A stretch of DNA of 64,000 nucleotides from an uncultured Treponema sp. (GTDB lineage Bacteria; Spirochaetota; Spirochaetia; Treponematales; Treponemataceae). The notes below the pieces were generated by a model, which was not told where the DNA came from, did not search any database, and saw nothing but the letters and a program-made list of their open reading frames with translations. The translations under genes were made by a program, and so were the position numbers. The stretch is taken from NCBI GenBank assembly GCA_910584475.1, contig CAJUBD010000008.1, forward strand, positions 1-64,000, in the 5' to 3' direction. Positions 16,211-25,791 of this stretch are shown one piece after another; position 1 is the first letter of the stretch; each line of letters starts with the position of its first letter.

Positions 16211-19200
16211 TTACGCTGGCGGCATCTCGCTTTGTCCTACAGGCTCGGGGTCGGTCAAAACCGCGCCTTGCGCCAAATGGATTTGCCCCTCCACTTCGCC
16301 ATGCGCCGTCCAAATTTTTCCGTTTGGAAGTTCGTCGGGATGCTTTCCTGCCGGCGCGTTTGAAAGAAGCAGCTTCAAGCGGTTCAATTGATTCACTTCG
16401 CTCGAGCCGGGGTCGTAGTCAATCGCGCTGATGTTCGTGCCGTGATAACGGCGACGCAATTCTTTTATCATGCCTTTTCCGGTGACATGATTCGGCAGAC
16501 ACGCGAACGGCTGGACGCAAGCGATGCTCGGAACGCCCGAATGGATTAGCTCGACCATTTCGGCGGTAAGAAACCAGCCCTCGCCCGTGATGTTTCCTAG
16601 CTGAACGATGTCGTCCACGCCTTTCATCAAATCGTAAATCGAACTCGGCGGCTCAAAGCGGCGCGACTTTTTCAAATAGCGTTTCATGTCACGGCGATAC
16701 AATTCGAGGAACCATACGAAAAGCTTCGCGTTGCGCTCGGTCTTTTTCGGGAAAGCCAATTGCTCATGGCGGAAAATTCCCGTGCTGAACGAATAGAAGA
16801 AAAAGTCCGCCAAATCCGGCATGACGCATTCCGCGCCTTCGCGCTCGATCGTCTCGACGATTTCATTGTTCGCCGTGGGATGGAATTTCACGAGGATTTC
16901 TCCCACGACTCCGACGCGCGGCTTTTTTATCGGAAGCAAATCAAGCGAGTCAAAATCTTTTATGATTTCCTTCAGCAATTTGTGGTAGCCGCGAAGCGAA
17001 AGCGATTTGATTTGCCTTTGCGCGCGCAAATTCCATTTTTCATAAATCGCGTTCGCGCTTCCAGGGATTTTTTCGTAAGGACGCGTCCTGTAAAGGCATC
17101 GCATCAAAACATCGCCAATCATAATCGACATCAACGCCCTATGCAAAAGCGGCAACGTAATTTTAAAGCCCGGATTTTTTTCAAAGCCCTGCGCGCTCAA
17201 AGAAAGCACGGGAATATTTCCCCAGCCCGCGTCATTAAGCGCGCGACGAATGAAGCCGATGTAATTCGTGGCGCGGCAACCTCCGCCAGTCTGAGTGATG
17301 ATGAGCGAAGTGCGGTTCAAATCGTACTTTCCACTTTCAAGCGCGCTTATCATTTGCCCCGCAACCAAAATCGAAGGATAGCACGCGTCATTGTTCACAT
17401 ACTTCAAGCCAGTTTCCACCGCGCTTGGATCGAGCGCGTCCAAAATCACGAATTTGTAGCCAGAATATTCGAACGCCTTCTGCAAAATCCTAAAATGAAT
17501 CGGCGACATTTGCGGCCCGATAATCGTGTGCGTGTGCTTCATTTCCTTTGTGAAAACTTGTCGCTTGTATGCCGCAGTCTTAATTTGAGGACGAGTGTGG
17601 TTTCGCTCGTGCGCCCTTACCGCCGCGATAAGCGAACGGATGCGAATTCTCACCGCGCCCAAATTGCTGCCCTCATCGATTTTTATGAGCGTATACATTC
17701 GACCTTTAGAACGCATGATTTCGTCCACCTGGTCGGCGGTTACGGCATCCAGTCCGCATCCAAAACTCGTGAGCTGAACCAATTCCAAATTCGGCATTTG
17801 CGAGACGAACGCCGCCGCGCGGTAAAGCCGATTGTGGTAGACCCATTGGTCGATTATTCGAAGCGGCCTCTCAATCGAGCCGAGATGCGCCACTGAATCT
17901 TCGGTCAAAACCGCGATTCCAAGGGAGCAAATCATTTCTGGAATTCCGTGATTTATTTCAGGGTCAAGATGATACGGCCTGCCAGCGAGCACGATTCCGT
18001 TTATTCCGCGCGTGATGATTTCTTCCAAAACTTCTTCGCCCTTGCGCTGAACCTCTTCGCGGAATTTTTCCTGTTCGCTCCAAGCCGCGTCGATCGCGCT
18101 CATCACCATTTCAAAAGAAATTTTTTCAAAATGCGGATGAAGTTCCTCGAAAAGCCTGTATCCCAAACGCGCCTTGTCATAAATCGGCAAAAACGGATCA
18201 AGATACAAAATAGAAGAATCCTGCCGCAAAGAATCGATATTGTTTCGCAAAACTTCAGGATAACTCGTAACAATCGGACAATTGTAATGATTGCCCGCGC
18301 CGGCATCCTCCTGCTTTTCATAAGGAGCGCACGGATAGAAAATGAATTTCACTCCCGCCTTTAAAAGCGATTCGACATGCCCATGCGAAATTTTTCCCGG
18401 ATAGCAAACGCTTTCGGACGGAATGCTTTCCAAGCCGCGCTCGTAAACCGAACGCGTCGAGCGAGGAGAAAGGCGCACGCGAAATCCGAGTTTCGTAAAG
18501 AACGTAAACCAAAGCGGATAATTTTCGTACATGTTCAAGACGCGTGGAATTCCCACTTCGCCAAACGGAGCGTCCTTCAATTCCAGCGGCTTGTAGTCGA
18601 AAACGCGATTGGACTTCCATTCGAAAAGGTTCGGAATTTTCGCTTCCGCTTCGACTTCGAAATTTTTTTGCGAAGCGGCGATGACATTTTCTCCTTCCAA
18701 TTCCGCGCCGCGCTCGCAACGATTTCCAGTGATGAAAGTGCGGGTTTGCGGCGTGCCGTTTTTGTCGCTGGTGCTGAACCTGTTTATCGTGAGCTGGCAA
18801 TTGTTCTGGCATTTTCCGCAACGTCGCAATTCCAAATCCACGTGGAACGATTCTAGTTCCTCAGGAGTGGCAAGATTCGTCCTTACATTACGCTTCGCTA
18901 CCGAGTTTTGCCGATTATCGGCAAAACTCGCGTCTGCTTCCTCTTTCTCACCAGGTTTAGGTTTCATCAAATCGCGCCATTGGTCGCTCGCTATCAAAGC
19001 CGAGCCATACGCGCCCATCAAGCCCGCCACGTCGGGGCGAAAAACATTCACGCCTGAAATTTTTTCGAACGCGCGGAGAACGGCATCATTGTTGAACGTG
19101 CCGCCTTGAACCACGACACGCGTTCCGATTTCGTTTGTATTGCGAAGTTTGATGACTTTGAAAAGCGCGTTTTTTATGACCGAATAGGAAAGTCCAGCGG

Positions 19201-20830
19201 AAATGTCGGCTACGGACGCGCCTTCCTTTTGCGCCTGCTTTACGCGAGAATTCATAAAAACCGTGCATCGGCTTCCCAAATCCACGGGCTTTTGCGCCTT
19301 GAGCGCGAGAGAACTGAATTGCTTCACGTCCATTCCCATCGTGTGCGCGAAATTGTCCAAAAAACTTCCGCATCCGCTCGAACACGCTTCGTTGAGCTGA
19401 ATCGAAACAATCGCGCCGTCCTTCATTCGGAGGCACTTCATATCCTGTCCGCCGATGTCGAGCAAAAATTCCACGCCCGGAACGAAAAAATCCGCCGCGC
19501 GATAATGTGTGATCGTCTCCACTTCGCCGGCGTCCACGCCGAGCGCGGCTTGGAACAAAGCCTCGCCGTAGCCAGTGGAAACCGCCCGCGCGATGTAAAC
19601 GTCTTTTGGAAGCCGCTCGTACAAATCCTTTAAGGTCTGTACGGCAATCTCGACGGGATTTCCGGCGTTCGCCGTATAAAAGCTCCAAAGAATCCGCCCT
19701 TCCAAATCCGTGAGCACCGCCTTCGTCGTGGTGGAGCCAGAATCCAAGCCTAGAAAAACAGGACCTTTCGTGGAATCCAAGTCGCCGCGCAAAGCCTTTT
19801 CGCTTGAATGACGCGCGCGAAATTCCTGCAACTCCTCGTCATTTTTGAAAAGCGGCTCGAGACGCTGCACTTCCTGAAGTTCCGCGCCGTCCAAATTGGA
19901 AAGCGAAGCGCGAAATTCTTCCAACGTGGGAAATTTGAATTTCACTTCGTCGGCAGAATTTCCATTTTCAAGCGACTCATTGTCATTCCAAACAATCGAG
20001 CGTTCGGCGGAAAAAGCCGCGCCCATCGCGACGAACAATTGCGAATTTTCAGGAACGATGATTTCGTCGTCCTTGAGTTTCAAAGTCTCCACAAATCGCT
20101 TGCGAAGCTGCTCCATAAAGTGGAGCGGCCCGCCCAAAAACGCCACCTTTCCGCGAATCGGCTTTCCGCAGGCAAGTCCCGAAATCGTCTGCGTGACCAC
20201 CGCCTGATAAATCGAAGCGGCGATGTCCTCGCGGCGCGCGCCTTCGTTTATGAGCGGCTGAACATCGGTCTTGGCAAAAACGCCGCAGCGCGCCGCAATC
20301 GGATAAATCGTGTTCGCGTTGGCGGCCAACTTGTTCAAGCCTTCCGCGTCGGTCTCCAAAAGCGCCGCCATCTGGTCGATGAACGCGCCGGTTCCGCCGG
20401 CGCAAGTGCCGTTCATGCGCTGTTCCACGCCGCCCGTAAAATATGTGATTTTCGCGTCCTCGCCGCCAAGTTCAATCACGACATCAGTCTGAGGAATTAT
20501 CTTTCGCACGGCGGTCGTAGCCGCAATCACTTCCTGAATGAAAGGAACGCCGAGCCACTGCCCCACCGAAAGTCCGCCTGAGCCAGTGACTTTTACAGAA
20601 AGCGGATGCAGTGCGCCACAAGGAAGAATTTTTTCCAAAGAATCCAACGCCTTGTTCACCACGCTGATTATCGTGGAACGAATGTCGGCGCGGTGGCGCT
20701 CATACGCCCTGTAGAGAAGTTCGTCGTGTTCTCCTAGGACCGCCACCTTTACCGTGGTCGAGCCAACGTCTATTCCGAAGCGAATCGGAACAGGCACTTT
20801 TTTAAAAACTGTATTTTCTGAAAATTCCAT
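16211..20830 (-). CDS. giant acyl-CoA dehydratase activase (BadF/BadG-type, DUF2229 and HgdB-like parts)
   Basis: A 1,539-residue cytoplasmic protein. Two ASKHA ATPase modules come first: FGIDVGSTTVKVAV at about 18, with GGEDAKI and NGTCAGGTGAF; and LGLDSGSTTTKAVL at about 360, with IGGQDMKCL and NEACSSGCGSF, whose cysteines bind the shared [4Fe-4S] cluster. A DUF2229 domain follows (IPRVLNMYENYPLW, SVCYPGKISHGH, FIFYPCAPYE), then HgdB/dehydratase-like parts (GRPYHLDPEINHGIPEM, FGCGLDAVTADQVDEI). Activases inject a high-potential electron into 2-hydroxyacyl-CoA dehydratases using ATP; in these large fusions the true substrate is unknown. It has its own consensus promoter. No separate dehydratase subunits occur in the window. 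Confidence 0.88.
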   Translation of the reverse strand: MEFSENTVFKKVPVPIRFGIDVGSTTVKVAVLGEHDELLYRAYERHRADIRSTIISVVNKALDSLEKILPCGALHPLSVKVTGSGGLSVGQWLGVPFIQEVIAATTAVRKIIPQTDVVIELGGEDAKITYFTGGVEQRMNGTCAGGTGAFIDQMAALLETDAEGLNKLAANANTIYPIAARCGVFAKTDVQPLINEGARREDIAASIYQAVVTQTISGLACGKPIRGKVAFLGGPLHFMEQLRKRFVETLKLKDDEIIVPENSQLFVAMGAAFSAERSIVWNDNESLENGNSADEVKFKFPTLEEFRASLSNLDGAELQEVQRLEPLFKNDEELQEFRARHSSEKALRGDLDSTKGPVFLGLDSGSTTTKAVLTDLEGRILWSFYTANAGNPVEIAVQTLKDLYERLPKDVYIARAVSTGYGEALFQAALGVDAGEVETITHYRAADFFVPGVEFLLDIGGQDMKCLRMKDGAIVSIQLNEACSSGCGSFLDNFAHTMGMDVKQFSSLALKAQKPVDLGSRCTVFMNSRVKQAQKEGASVADISAGLSYSVIKNALFKVIKLRNTNEIGTRVVVQGGTFNNDAVLRAFEKISGVNVFRPDVAGLMGAYGSALIASDQWRDLMKPKPGEKEEADASFADNRQNSVAKRNVRTNLATPEELESFHVDLELRRCGKCQNNCQLTINRFSTSDKNGTPQTRTFITGNRCERGAELEGENVIAASQKNFEVEAEAKIPNLFEWKSNRVFDYKPLELKDAPFGEVGIPRVLNMYENYPLWFTFFTKLGFRVRLSPRSTRSVYERGLESIPSESVCYPGKISHGHVESLLKAGVKFIFYPCAPYEKQEDAGAGNHYNCPIVTSYPEVLRNNIDSLRQDSSILYLDPFLPIYDKARLGYRLFEELHPHFEKISFEMVMSAIDAAWSEQEKFREEVQRKGEEVLEEIITRGINGIVLAGRPYHLDPEINHGIPEMICSLGIAVLTEDSVAHLGSIERPLRIIDQWVYHNRLYRAAAFVSQMPNLELVQLTSFGCGLDAVTADQVDEIMRSKGRMYTLIKIDEGSNLGAVRIRIRSLIAAVRAHERNHTRPQIKTAAYKRQVFTKEMKHTHTIIGPQMSPIHFRILQKAFEYSGYKFVILDALDPSAVETGLKYVNNDACYPSILVAGQMISALESGKYDLNRTSLIITQTGGGCRATNYIGFIRRALNDAGWGNIPVLSLSAQGFEKNPGFKITLPLLHRALMSIMIGDVLMRCLYRTRPYEKIPGSANAIYEKWNLRAQRQIKSLSLRGYHKLLKEIIKDFDSLDLLPIKKPRVGVVGEILVKFHPTANNEIVETIEREGAECVMPDLADFFFYSFSTGIFRHEQLAFPKKTERNAKLFVWFLELYRRDMKRYLKKSRRFEPPSSIYDLMKGVDDIVQLGNITGEGWFLTAEMVELIHSGVPSIACVQPFACLPNHVTGKGMIKELRRRYHGTNISAIDYDPGSSEVNQLNRLKLLLSNAPAGKHPDELPNGKIWTAHGEVEGQIHLAQGAVLTDPEPVGQSEMPPA

Positions 20831-20850
20831 ACCATTCCCAATTTTAGAAA

Positions 20851-20879
20851 TTATAACAGAAAATTACAATTTTTTCAAT
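20851..20879 (-). promoter_or_regulatory. promoter of the activase gene
   Basis: On the minus strand TTGAAA (20879-20874) and TATAAT (20856-20851) with a 17-base spacer. The start site would fall near 20844, about 14 bases before ATG 20830, with GGGAATGG as ribosome-binding site. Confidence 0.7.
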
Positions 20880-20899
20880 AATCAAGAGAGCATTTTTTC

Positions 20900-22360
20900 T
20901 TATTTTTTGGCGGAAATACGAAATGTGTTTCCGACTGAGATTTTTTCTTTGTCCATCTCATCGTCAAGAGCGATGAAATATTTCCCCTCCGCAAAAACCA
21001 TAAATCCCGAAGAAATTTTCGTGCGCCCGCTGAAAATGTCGACCCGCGTGCTTCCGTCTCGTGTAATCTGCGGCAAAACTGCGTTACGCATAAAAGCGGG
21101 AAGCCCATATTTTCCCGAAAGAGCCATGACAAAGCCCGCGGTCTTTTCGTCCACAATGTCGCCGTTCAAAATGCTTTCAAAAGAAAGAATCTCCGTTCGC
21201 GCGGCATCTCGCTGCTCTTCCGTCTCGCGCAGTTTTTGCGAAATGTCCGCAATTTCCGATACGGCGGCGCGAGTCAAATTGTTCGCCAATTCAACGGAAA
21301 GCTTTCGCTCTGCGTTCACGACCGAACGCATCGTGTTGCGGTTCGGAATCGATGCGGACTGCCTGTAAAGCGTGTCCAAATCGCCGTAAATTCCTTCAAT
21401 TTGACTTAACGCGCCCATAAAAGATTCGCTTAAATTCGCATCAGAATCTACGATTTGCCCAGGACTGTATTTTTCGCCGACATCCAATTTTCCCGCGTCA
21501 GAAACGATGCCAAGAATTTTCGCGTCGCGGATAATCGGATCGTAAAGCGCGATTTCCGCTTCATAGCGATTCGTGATTTCCGTAGTGGCGGCACGACGCT
21601 CCTCAAATTCCTTGCGGCGGGTTTCCTGCAATTCGGTCCGTGAATTTTCCAGCATGTCTTCATAAGTCTGCACGAGACGCTGTTTTTCAAGTTGGTGAAG
21701 CTGTCTTTCGCTGTCTATCTGCTGGCGCAACTTTTCATCGCGAACGATGCTTTCTCCGTCATACGCCTTTAACTGCTCCGCGTACTGCGCGACTTCGGCA
21801 TCTGCCACAGCCAAATTTTCGTCCAATTCATCGTGGGCATCGGCAATTTCTTTTTCGTAATCTTTCTGAATCTGCGCGCGGCGCGCCTTAGTCACGGATT
21901 TAGAAAGGCGCGTATTTTTCAAAAGCTCCAAATCGCTTTCCCTCTTCATCTCCGCCCTTGCAAGGCGCGCGTCAAGATTGCCTTTCAGTTCCACGCGGCG
22001 CTTCGTAGCCTCATCATATTTTTCTTGGATGCGACTGACTTGGTCAAACAAATTCTGCAAGTTCAAAGTCTCAAACGAGGAAAGGTTCACTTCAATATTT
22101 TCATTGCTCGCGGAGACACCATGCATCGTAAAAACCGTGACCAGCACGACCACCGCAAATGTCAAAAACAACGTAATCCACACCGACCACAATTTGTTTT
22201 TTCGAGTCTTGGAATATTCGGTTTCCAAATCGTAGACATCGACGCGCTTCGCCTTGCGCAACGCCCCCAATTCATCGCCCAAAAAGAGCATCACGTCTTT
22301 TTCCAAATTCGATTGCAAATCTTCTATTATTTCGTCTTCATTTCCCATATTCCGTTCCAT
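20900..22360 (-). CDS. coiled-coil inner-membrane protein linked to the cyclase
   Basis: A 486-residue protein. About 58 cytoplasmic residues precede one membrane segment (VWITLFLTFAVVVLVTVFTM). A long periplasmic coiled coil follows (about 90-260, rich in Glu/Arg/Lys), then a C-terminal beta domain (ISSGFMVFAEGKYFIALDDE). The start ATG 22360 lies inside the last codons of the cyclase gene (34-bp overlap), implying translational coupling and a functional link. It is not recognised beyond a treponemal conserved protein. It could relay envelope status to the cyclase or act as a scaffold; both are inference. Confidence 0.75.
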   Translation of the reverse strand: MERNMGNEDEIIEDLQSNLEKDVMLFLGDELGALRKAKRVDVYDLETEYSKTRKNKLWSVWITLFLTFAVVVLVTVFTMHGVSASNENIEVNLSSFETLNLQNLFDQVSRIQEKYDEATKRRVELKGNLDARLARAEMKRESDLELLKNTRLSKSVTKARRAQIQKDYEKEIADAHDELDENLAVADAEVAQYAEQLKAYDGESIVRDEKLRQQIDSERQLHQLEKQRLVQTYEDMLENSRTELQETRRKEFEERRAATTEITNRYEAEIALYDPIIRDAKILGIVSDAGKLDVGEKYSPGQIVDSDANLSESFMGALSQIEGIYGDLDTLYRQSASIPNRNTMRSVVNAERKLSVELANNLTRAAVSEIADISQKLRETEEQRDAARTEILSFESILNGDIVDEKTAGFVMALSGKYGLPAFMRNAVLPQITRDGSTRVDIFSGRTKISSGFMVFAEGKYFIALDDEMDKEKISVGNTFRISAKK

Positions 22361-24021
22361 CCTTCAGGCGCATTGCCGCGCGCGCCCATCCTTTCCAAAA
22401 ACACTTCCGCAGCTTCTATGCCGCATTGCTTGAAAATTCTCCGCGAGTCCTTCCATTCGCCCGAATAATACAGGGCAAGCGCGTTTTCATAAACCTCGAA
22501 TTTTTCGACAAGGGCGATTTGCTCTTCGTTGTGCGTGTCGAGCGGAAAGAAAATCTTTTTGCCTTGCGTCTTGCCCTTGACTTGAATCGTGTCGATTTCG
22601 TAGAATCTGTAGCGGTCGGAAAGCATCTTCACTTCATCCGCGATATATGAGGAAACGACGACCGGAAGACGGTATACCCGAGTAACGCCCTCAAGCCGTG
22701 AAGCCGAATTCACATTGTCGCCGATTACGGTATTCGTCATGTGCTCGTCGCTTCCGATATTCCCGTAAAAAACATTGCCCCCGTCGATGCCGACTCCAAT
22801 GTCAATCAAAACCGCCTTGAAGACACGCTCTTCCGCTTCGGTGAGGCTGCGGGTTTCTTCTATCTTTTTTCGCTGGGCGATCATCTTTTTGCGAAGCTCT
22901 GCCGTAACATAAGTGATTTCCCAGCCAGCGTCAATCGCCTCGAGCGACTTCCTCGCAGAATCCTTGTATGTTCCGAAAATCGCCAAAATCGCGTCCCCGA
23001 TAATCGAGCCAACGACTCCGTTCTGCTCGTGCACGTCGTGAATCACGCTGTTATAGTGAACGTTGAGCAAGTCGATGATTTCATTGCCCAAAGTCTCCGT
23101 GCGGTAAGTGAAGCTTTTTATGTCGCTGAACAAAATGGTAAGTTCGCGTTGCTGACCTTCCAAATTGATCGTGTGGTCGGAATATGCCTTGGACACGACA
23201 TCCTTGGAAACGAATTTTTGGAACGTGGAAAGCAAATTGTTTACCGAAACAGAAAGCGAATTGAACGATGCGGCCAAATAAGTCACGTCGTCATTCGGCG
23301 CGCCGTCGATGTCTATTATGTCGAGCCTGGATTTTTGCTGCATGTCATAAAGGCTTTGCGTAATTTGCACGATGCTCGAAAAGACTTTCTTGAACATAAA
23401 AATTCCTAGCAGCAAAAAAATCCCTGTCAATAAAACGATCACCACGGAAATAATGAGAATTATTCCGTACGTATACTTCGCGGAGTCTTTTCTAGATTCG
23501 GCGCGGACGAGATAGACATCCCAGACTTCGGAAAATATGTACACGCCGTAAAATTCTTCGGAACCCAATTTGAAATTTACGCTGCCCTCGTTAATTCCGT
23601 TTTCAAAATCTGCGTTCAATTTATCAAGAGCCGCGTCGTCCGAAAATTCGGAAATCTCAAGACCGCTCGCGCTCGAGAAAAAAAGGATTCTTCCCGCCTT
23701 GTCGAAGCCCATCGCGATGCTGTTCGGATTTGAAAATTCTTCCGCGGCGGTAGCGGACATGCTTTCGAGGCATTCGTCGAGATTTTTTTTATAGGAATAA
23801 ATCTGGTATTGATTGCTCGCGTTTTTATACATTTCCTTGAGCTGCGAAACCGTAAGCGAATTAGTCAACTTGATGACTTGCCTTTGCGTGAGCTGAACGG
23901 AAATCAAATTTGTCATGAAATTCGACATCAAAATCAACGATATGAAAATCACAAGAATTTTTAGCGAGATTGGAATAATGGGAACTTTTCCCACGCGCTG
24001 GAAAAATTGCTTTCTTGCCAT
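22327..24021 (-). CDS. class III adenylate/guanylate cyclase, membrane-anchored with HAMP
   Basis: A 564-residue protein. A membrane segment at about 18-42, an extracytoplasmic sensor of about 130 residues, a second membrane segment near 185-210, a HAMP region (MFKKVFSSIVQITQSLYDM), then a class III catalytic domain: LTILFSDIKSFT (first metal Asp), GSIIGDAILAIFG (second metal Asp), and VIGDNVNSASRLEG. It should make cyclic AMP from ATP in response to a periplasmic signal. A short TPR-like C-terminal tail (YENALALYYSGEWKDSRRIF) is typical of treponemal cyclases. GGAG precedes ATG 24021; a weak TTGAAG/TATATA promoter lies in the upstream gap. Confidence 0.9.
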   Translation of the reverse strand: MARKQFFQRVGKVPIIPISLKILVIFISLILMSNFMTNLISVQLTQRQVIKLTNSLTVSQLKEMYKNASNQYQIYSYKKNLDECLESMSATAAEEFSNPNSIAMGFDKAGRILFFSSASGLEISEFSDDAALDKLNADFENGINEGSVNFKLGSEEFYGVYIFSEVWDVYLVRAESRKDSAKYTYGIILIISVVIVLLTGIFLLLGIFMFKKVFSSIVQITQSLYDMQQKSRLDIIDIDGAPNDDVTYLAASFNSLSVSVNNLLSTFQKFVSKDVVSKAYSDHTINLEGQQRELTILFSDIKSFTYRTETLGNEIIDLLNVHYNSVIHDVHEQNGVVGSIIGDAILAIFGTYKDSARKSLEAIDAGWEITYVTAELRKKMIAQRKKIEETRSLTEAEERVFKAVLIDIGVGIDGGNVFYGNIGSDEHMTNTVIGDNVNSASRLEGVTRVYRLPVVVSSYIADEVKMLSDRYRFYEIDTIQVKGKTQGKKIFFPLDTHNEEQIALVEKFEVYENALALYYSGEWKDSRRIFKQCGIEAAEVFLERMGARGNAPEGWNGIWEMKTK

Positions 24022-24231
24022 CTTTTCTCCGAAATTTTAAATATATATAGGAAATCCTAAAAACTTCAATTTTTAGAGATAACTTTGAAATTGCGACGTT
24101 TTAAGCCCTAAAGATAACAAGACTTAGAACTTGCCCTATATTATTCTATCATTGCTTTTTAAATTTTGCAAGGATTTTTTCAAATGTTATTTACTTTTTT
24201 CCAAAAAGTGATTTATAATAGGGGAACTTCG

Positions 24232-25791
24232 ATGAAAAAGAATTTGGTTTCCTCGGGCATAAAACTTTCGTTTCTCACGATGATTTCCCGCGTGCTTGGC
24301 CTTGTGCGCGAAATGACGAAAGCTCAGTTTTTGGGAACGGGTGCGCTCGCCGACGCTTTCGGCATCGCTTTTTTGATTCCGAATTTGCTGCGCAGGCTTT
24401 TCGCCGAAAACAGCATTTCTGTGGCTTTCATTCCCACGTTCAAAGGATATTTGGAGGGAGGAAAAAAGCGCGAAGAAACACGCGAATTCGTCTGCGCCAC
24501 GTTCACGCTCGTCTCGTTTCTGACGGCGCTCATTGTCTGTGTCGGAATGCTCGCCACGCCGATTTTAGTGCGGATCTTTTTGAAGTCGGAGGAAAGCGCG
24601 CTCATCGCCGAGACTTCGATTTTGACGCGGATTATGTTTCCGTATTTGTTCGTGATTTCCGTGGCGGCGTGCTTCCAGGGAATTTTGAACGGCGAGAACA
24701 TTTTTCTTCCGAGCGGCTTCACTCCGATTCTTTTCAACCTTTGCGTGATTTTCGGAACATACCTCCTTTCGCCGAAAATGGCGAACCCCGCGCGGGCGAT
24801 GTCGGTCGGCGTAATCGCAGGCGGATTTCTTCAGGCGGCGTTCCAACTGCCTTTCGTCTTCAAATGCGGCTGGCACTTGAAATTCATTTCGCTCAAAAAA
24901 ACTTTTTCAAATCCGGGAACGAAAAAAGTCGTCGCGCTGATTGTGCCTACGATAATCGGAATGGCTTCGTACCAGCTCAACGACTTGGTTTCCACCGCGC
25001 TCGCAGGACGTTGCGGACAAGGCGTGATCTCAAGCCTGCAATATTCGCTTCGACTGCAAGAATTGATTTTGGGAGTTTTCGCAGTTTCAATTGGAACCGT
25101 GATTTTGCCGGACCTTTCTTCGTTCGCAAAGCGCGGGCAATGGGGCGAATACAATTCGATGCTCACTTGGGCGATAAAAATCATCGCGCTGATTACGATT
25201 CCAATCACATTCTATTCGCTGATTACAGGGCGCGAAATAATACAGCTCGTCTACAAAAGCCGCCGCTTCGATGACGCTTCGGTCGCGCTGACCTTGAGCG
25301 CGTTCACATTTCACATCGCGGGACTTTTTTTCATCGCACTGAACAGAATCGTTTCCCCCGCCTTTTACGCGCAGGGCAACACAAAACTTCCGACGCTCGC
25401 CGGAATAATTTCGATGGCGGCAGACATAATCCTTTCGTTCGCGCTTTCGTTCAAATGGCGCGGCGCGGGAATCGCGTTCGCTTTGAGCGCGGCGAGTCTG
25501 GCGAACACGATTTTGCTTTTTGCATTTCTGAAAAAAATGCGCACAATCGATGTGGGCAACGTAGTAAAGTCGAGCGCGATTTATACAATAAAAATGATTT
25601 TGCTTTCGGCGGCGGCGAGCGTGCCCGCTTTTTTCGCGCATAATTTTTTCGTGCGAAAATTTTCTTCGCTCGGGAGATTTTTCGGAAACGGAATTCCACT
25701 CACTTTGACATTGATTGTTTTCGGTGCGATCGGCGTTTTGCTTTTGCTCGCGACTCGCGATGAAACTATCAGGAGAATTAAAAGAAAATGA
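24232..25791 (+). CDS. murJ: MurJ lipid II flippase
   Basis: About 519 residues with around 14 membrane segments. The N-terminal signature SRVLGLVREMTKAQFLG and NLLRRLFAENSISVAFIPTF is diagnostic for MurJ/MviN, which flips lipid II across the inner membrane for peptidoglycan synthesis. The motif AISVGTVILPDLS-like (here FAVSIGTVILPDLSSF) and FYAQGNTKLP further agree. ATG 24232 has GGGGAA seven bases upstream; a TATAAT box at 24214 may be its promoter. The stop overlaps the next start by four bases (ATGA), so it is coupled to the M24 peptidase gene. Confidence 0.93.
   Translation: MKKNLVSSGIKLSFLTMISRVLGLVREMTKAQFLGTGALADAFGIAFLIPNLLRRLFAENSISVAFIPTFKGYLEGGKKREETREFVCATFTLVSFLTALIVCVGMLATPILVRIFLKSEESALIAETSILTRIMFPYLFVISVAACFQGILNGENIFLPSGFTPILFNLCVIFGTYLLSPKMANPARAMSVGVIAGGFLQAAFQLPFVFKCGWHLKFISLKKTFSNPGTKKVVALIVPTIIGMASYQLNDLVSTALAGRCGQGVISSLQYSLRLQELILGVFAVSIGTVILPDLSSFAKRGQWGEYNSMLTWAIKIIALITIPITFYSLITGREIIQLVYKSRRFDDASVALTLSAFTFHIAGLFFIALNRIVSPAFYAQGNTKLPTLAGIISMAADIILSFALSFKWRGAGIAFALSAASLANTILLFAFLKKMRTIDVGNVVKSSAIYTIKMILLSAAASVPAFFAHNFFVRKFSSLGRFFGNGIPLTLTLIVFGAIGVLLLLATRDETIRRIKRK

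Noticed and set aside
16760..17896. 378-codon plus-strand frame opposite the activase
   Set aside because: Arg-rich shadow of a strongly supported minus-strand gene with full domain matches.
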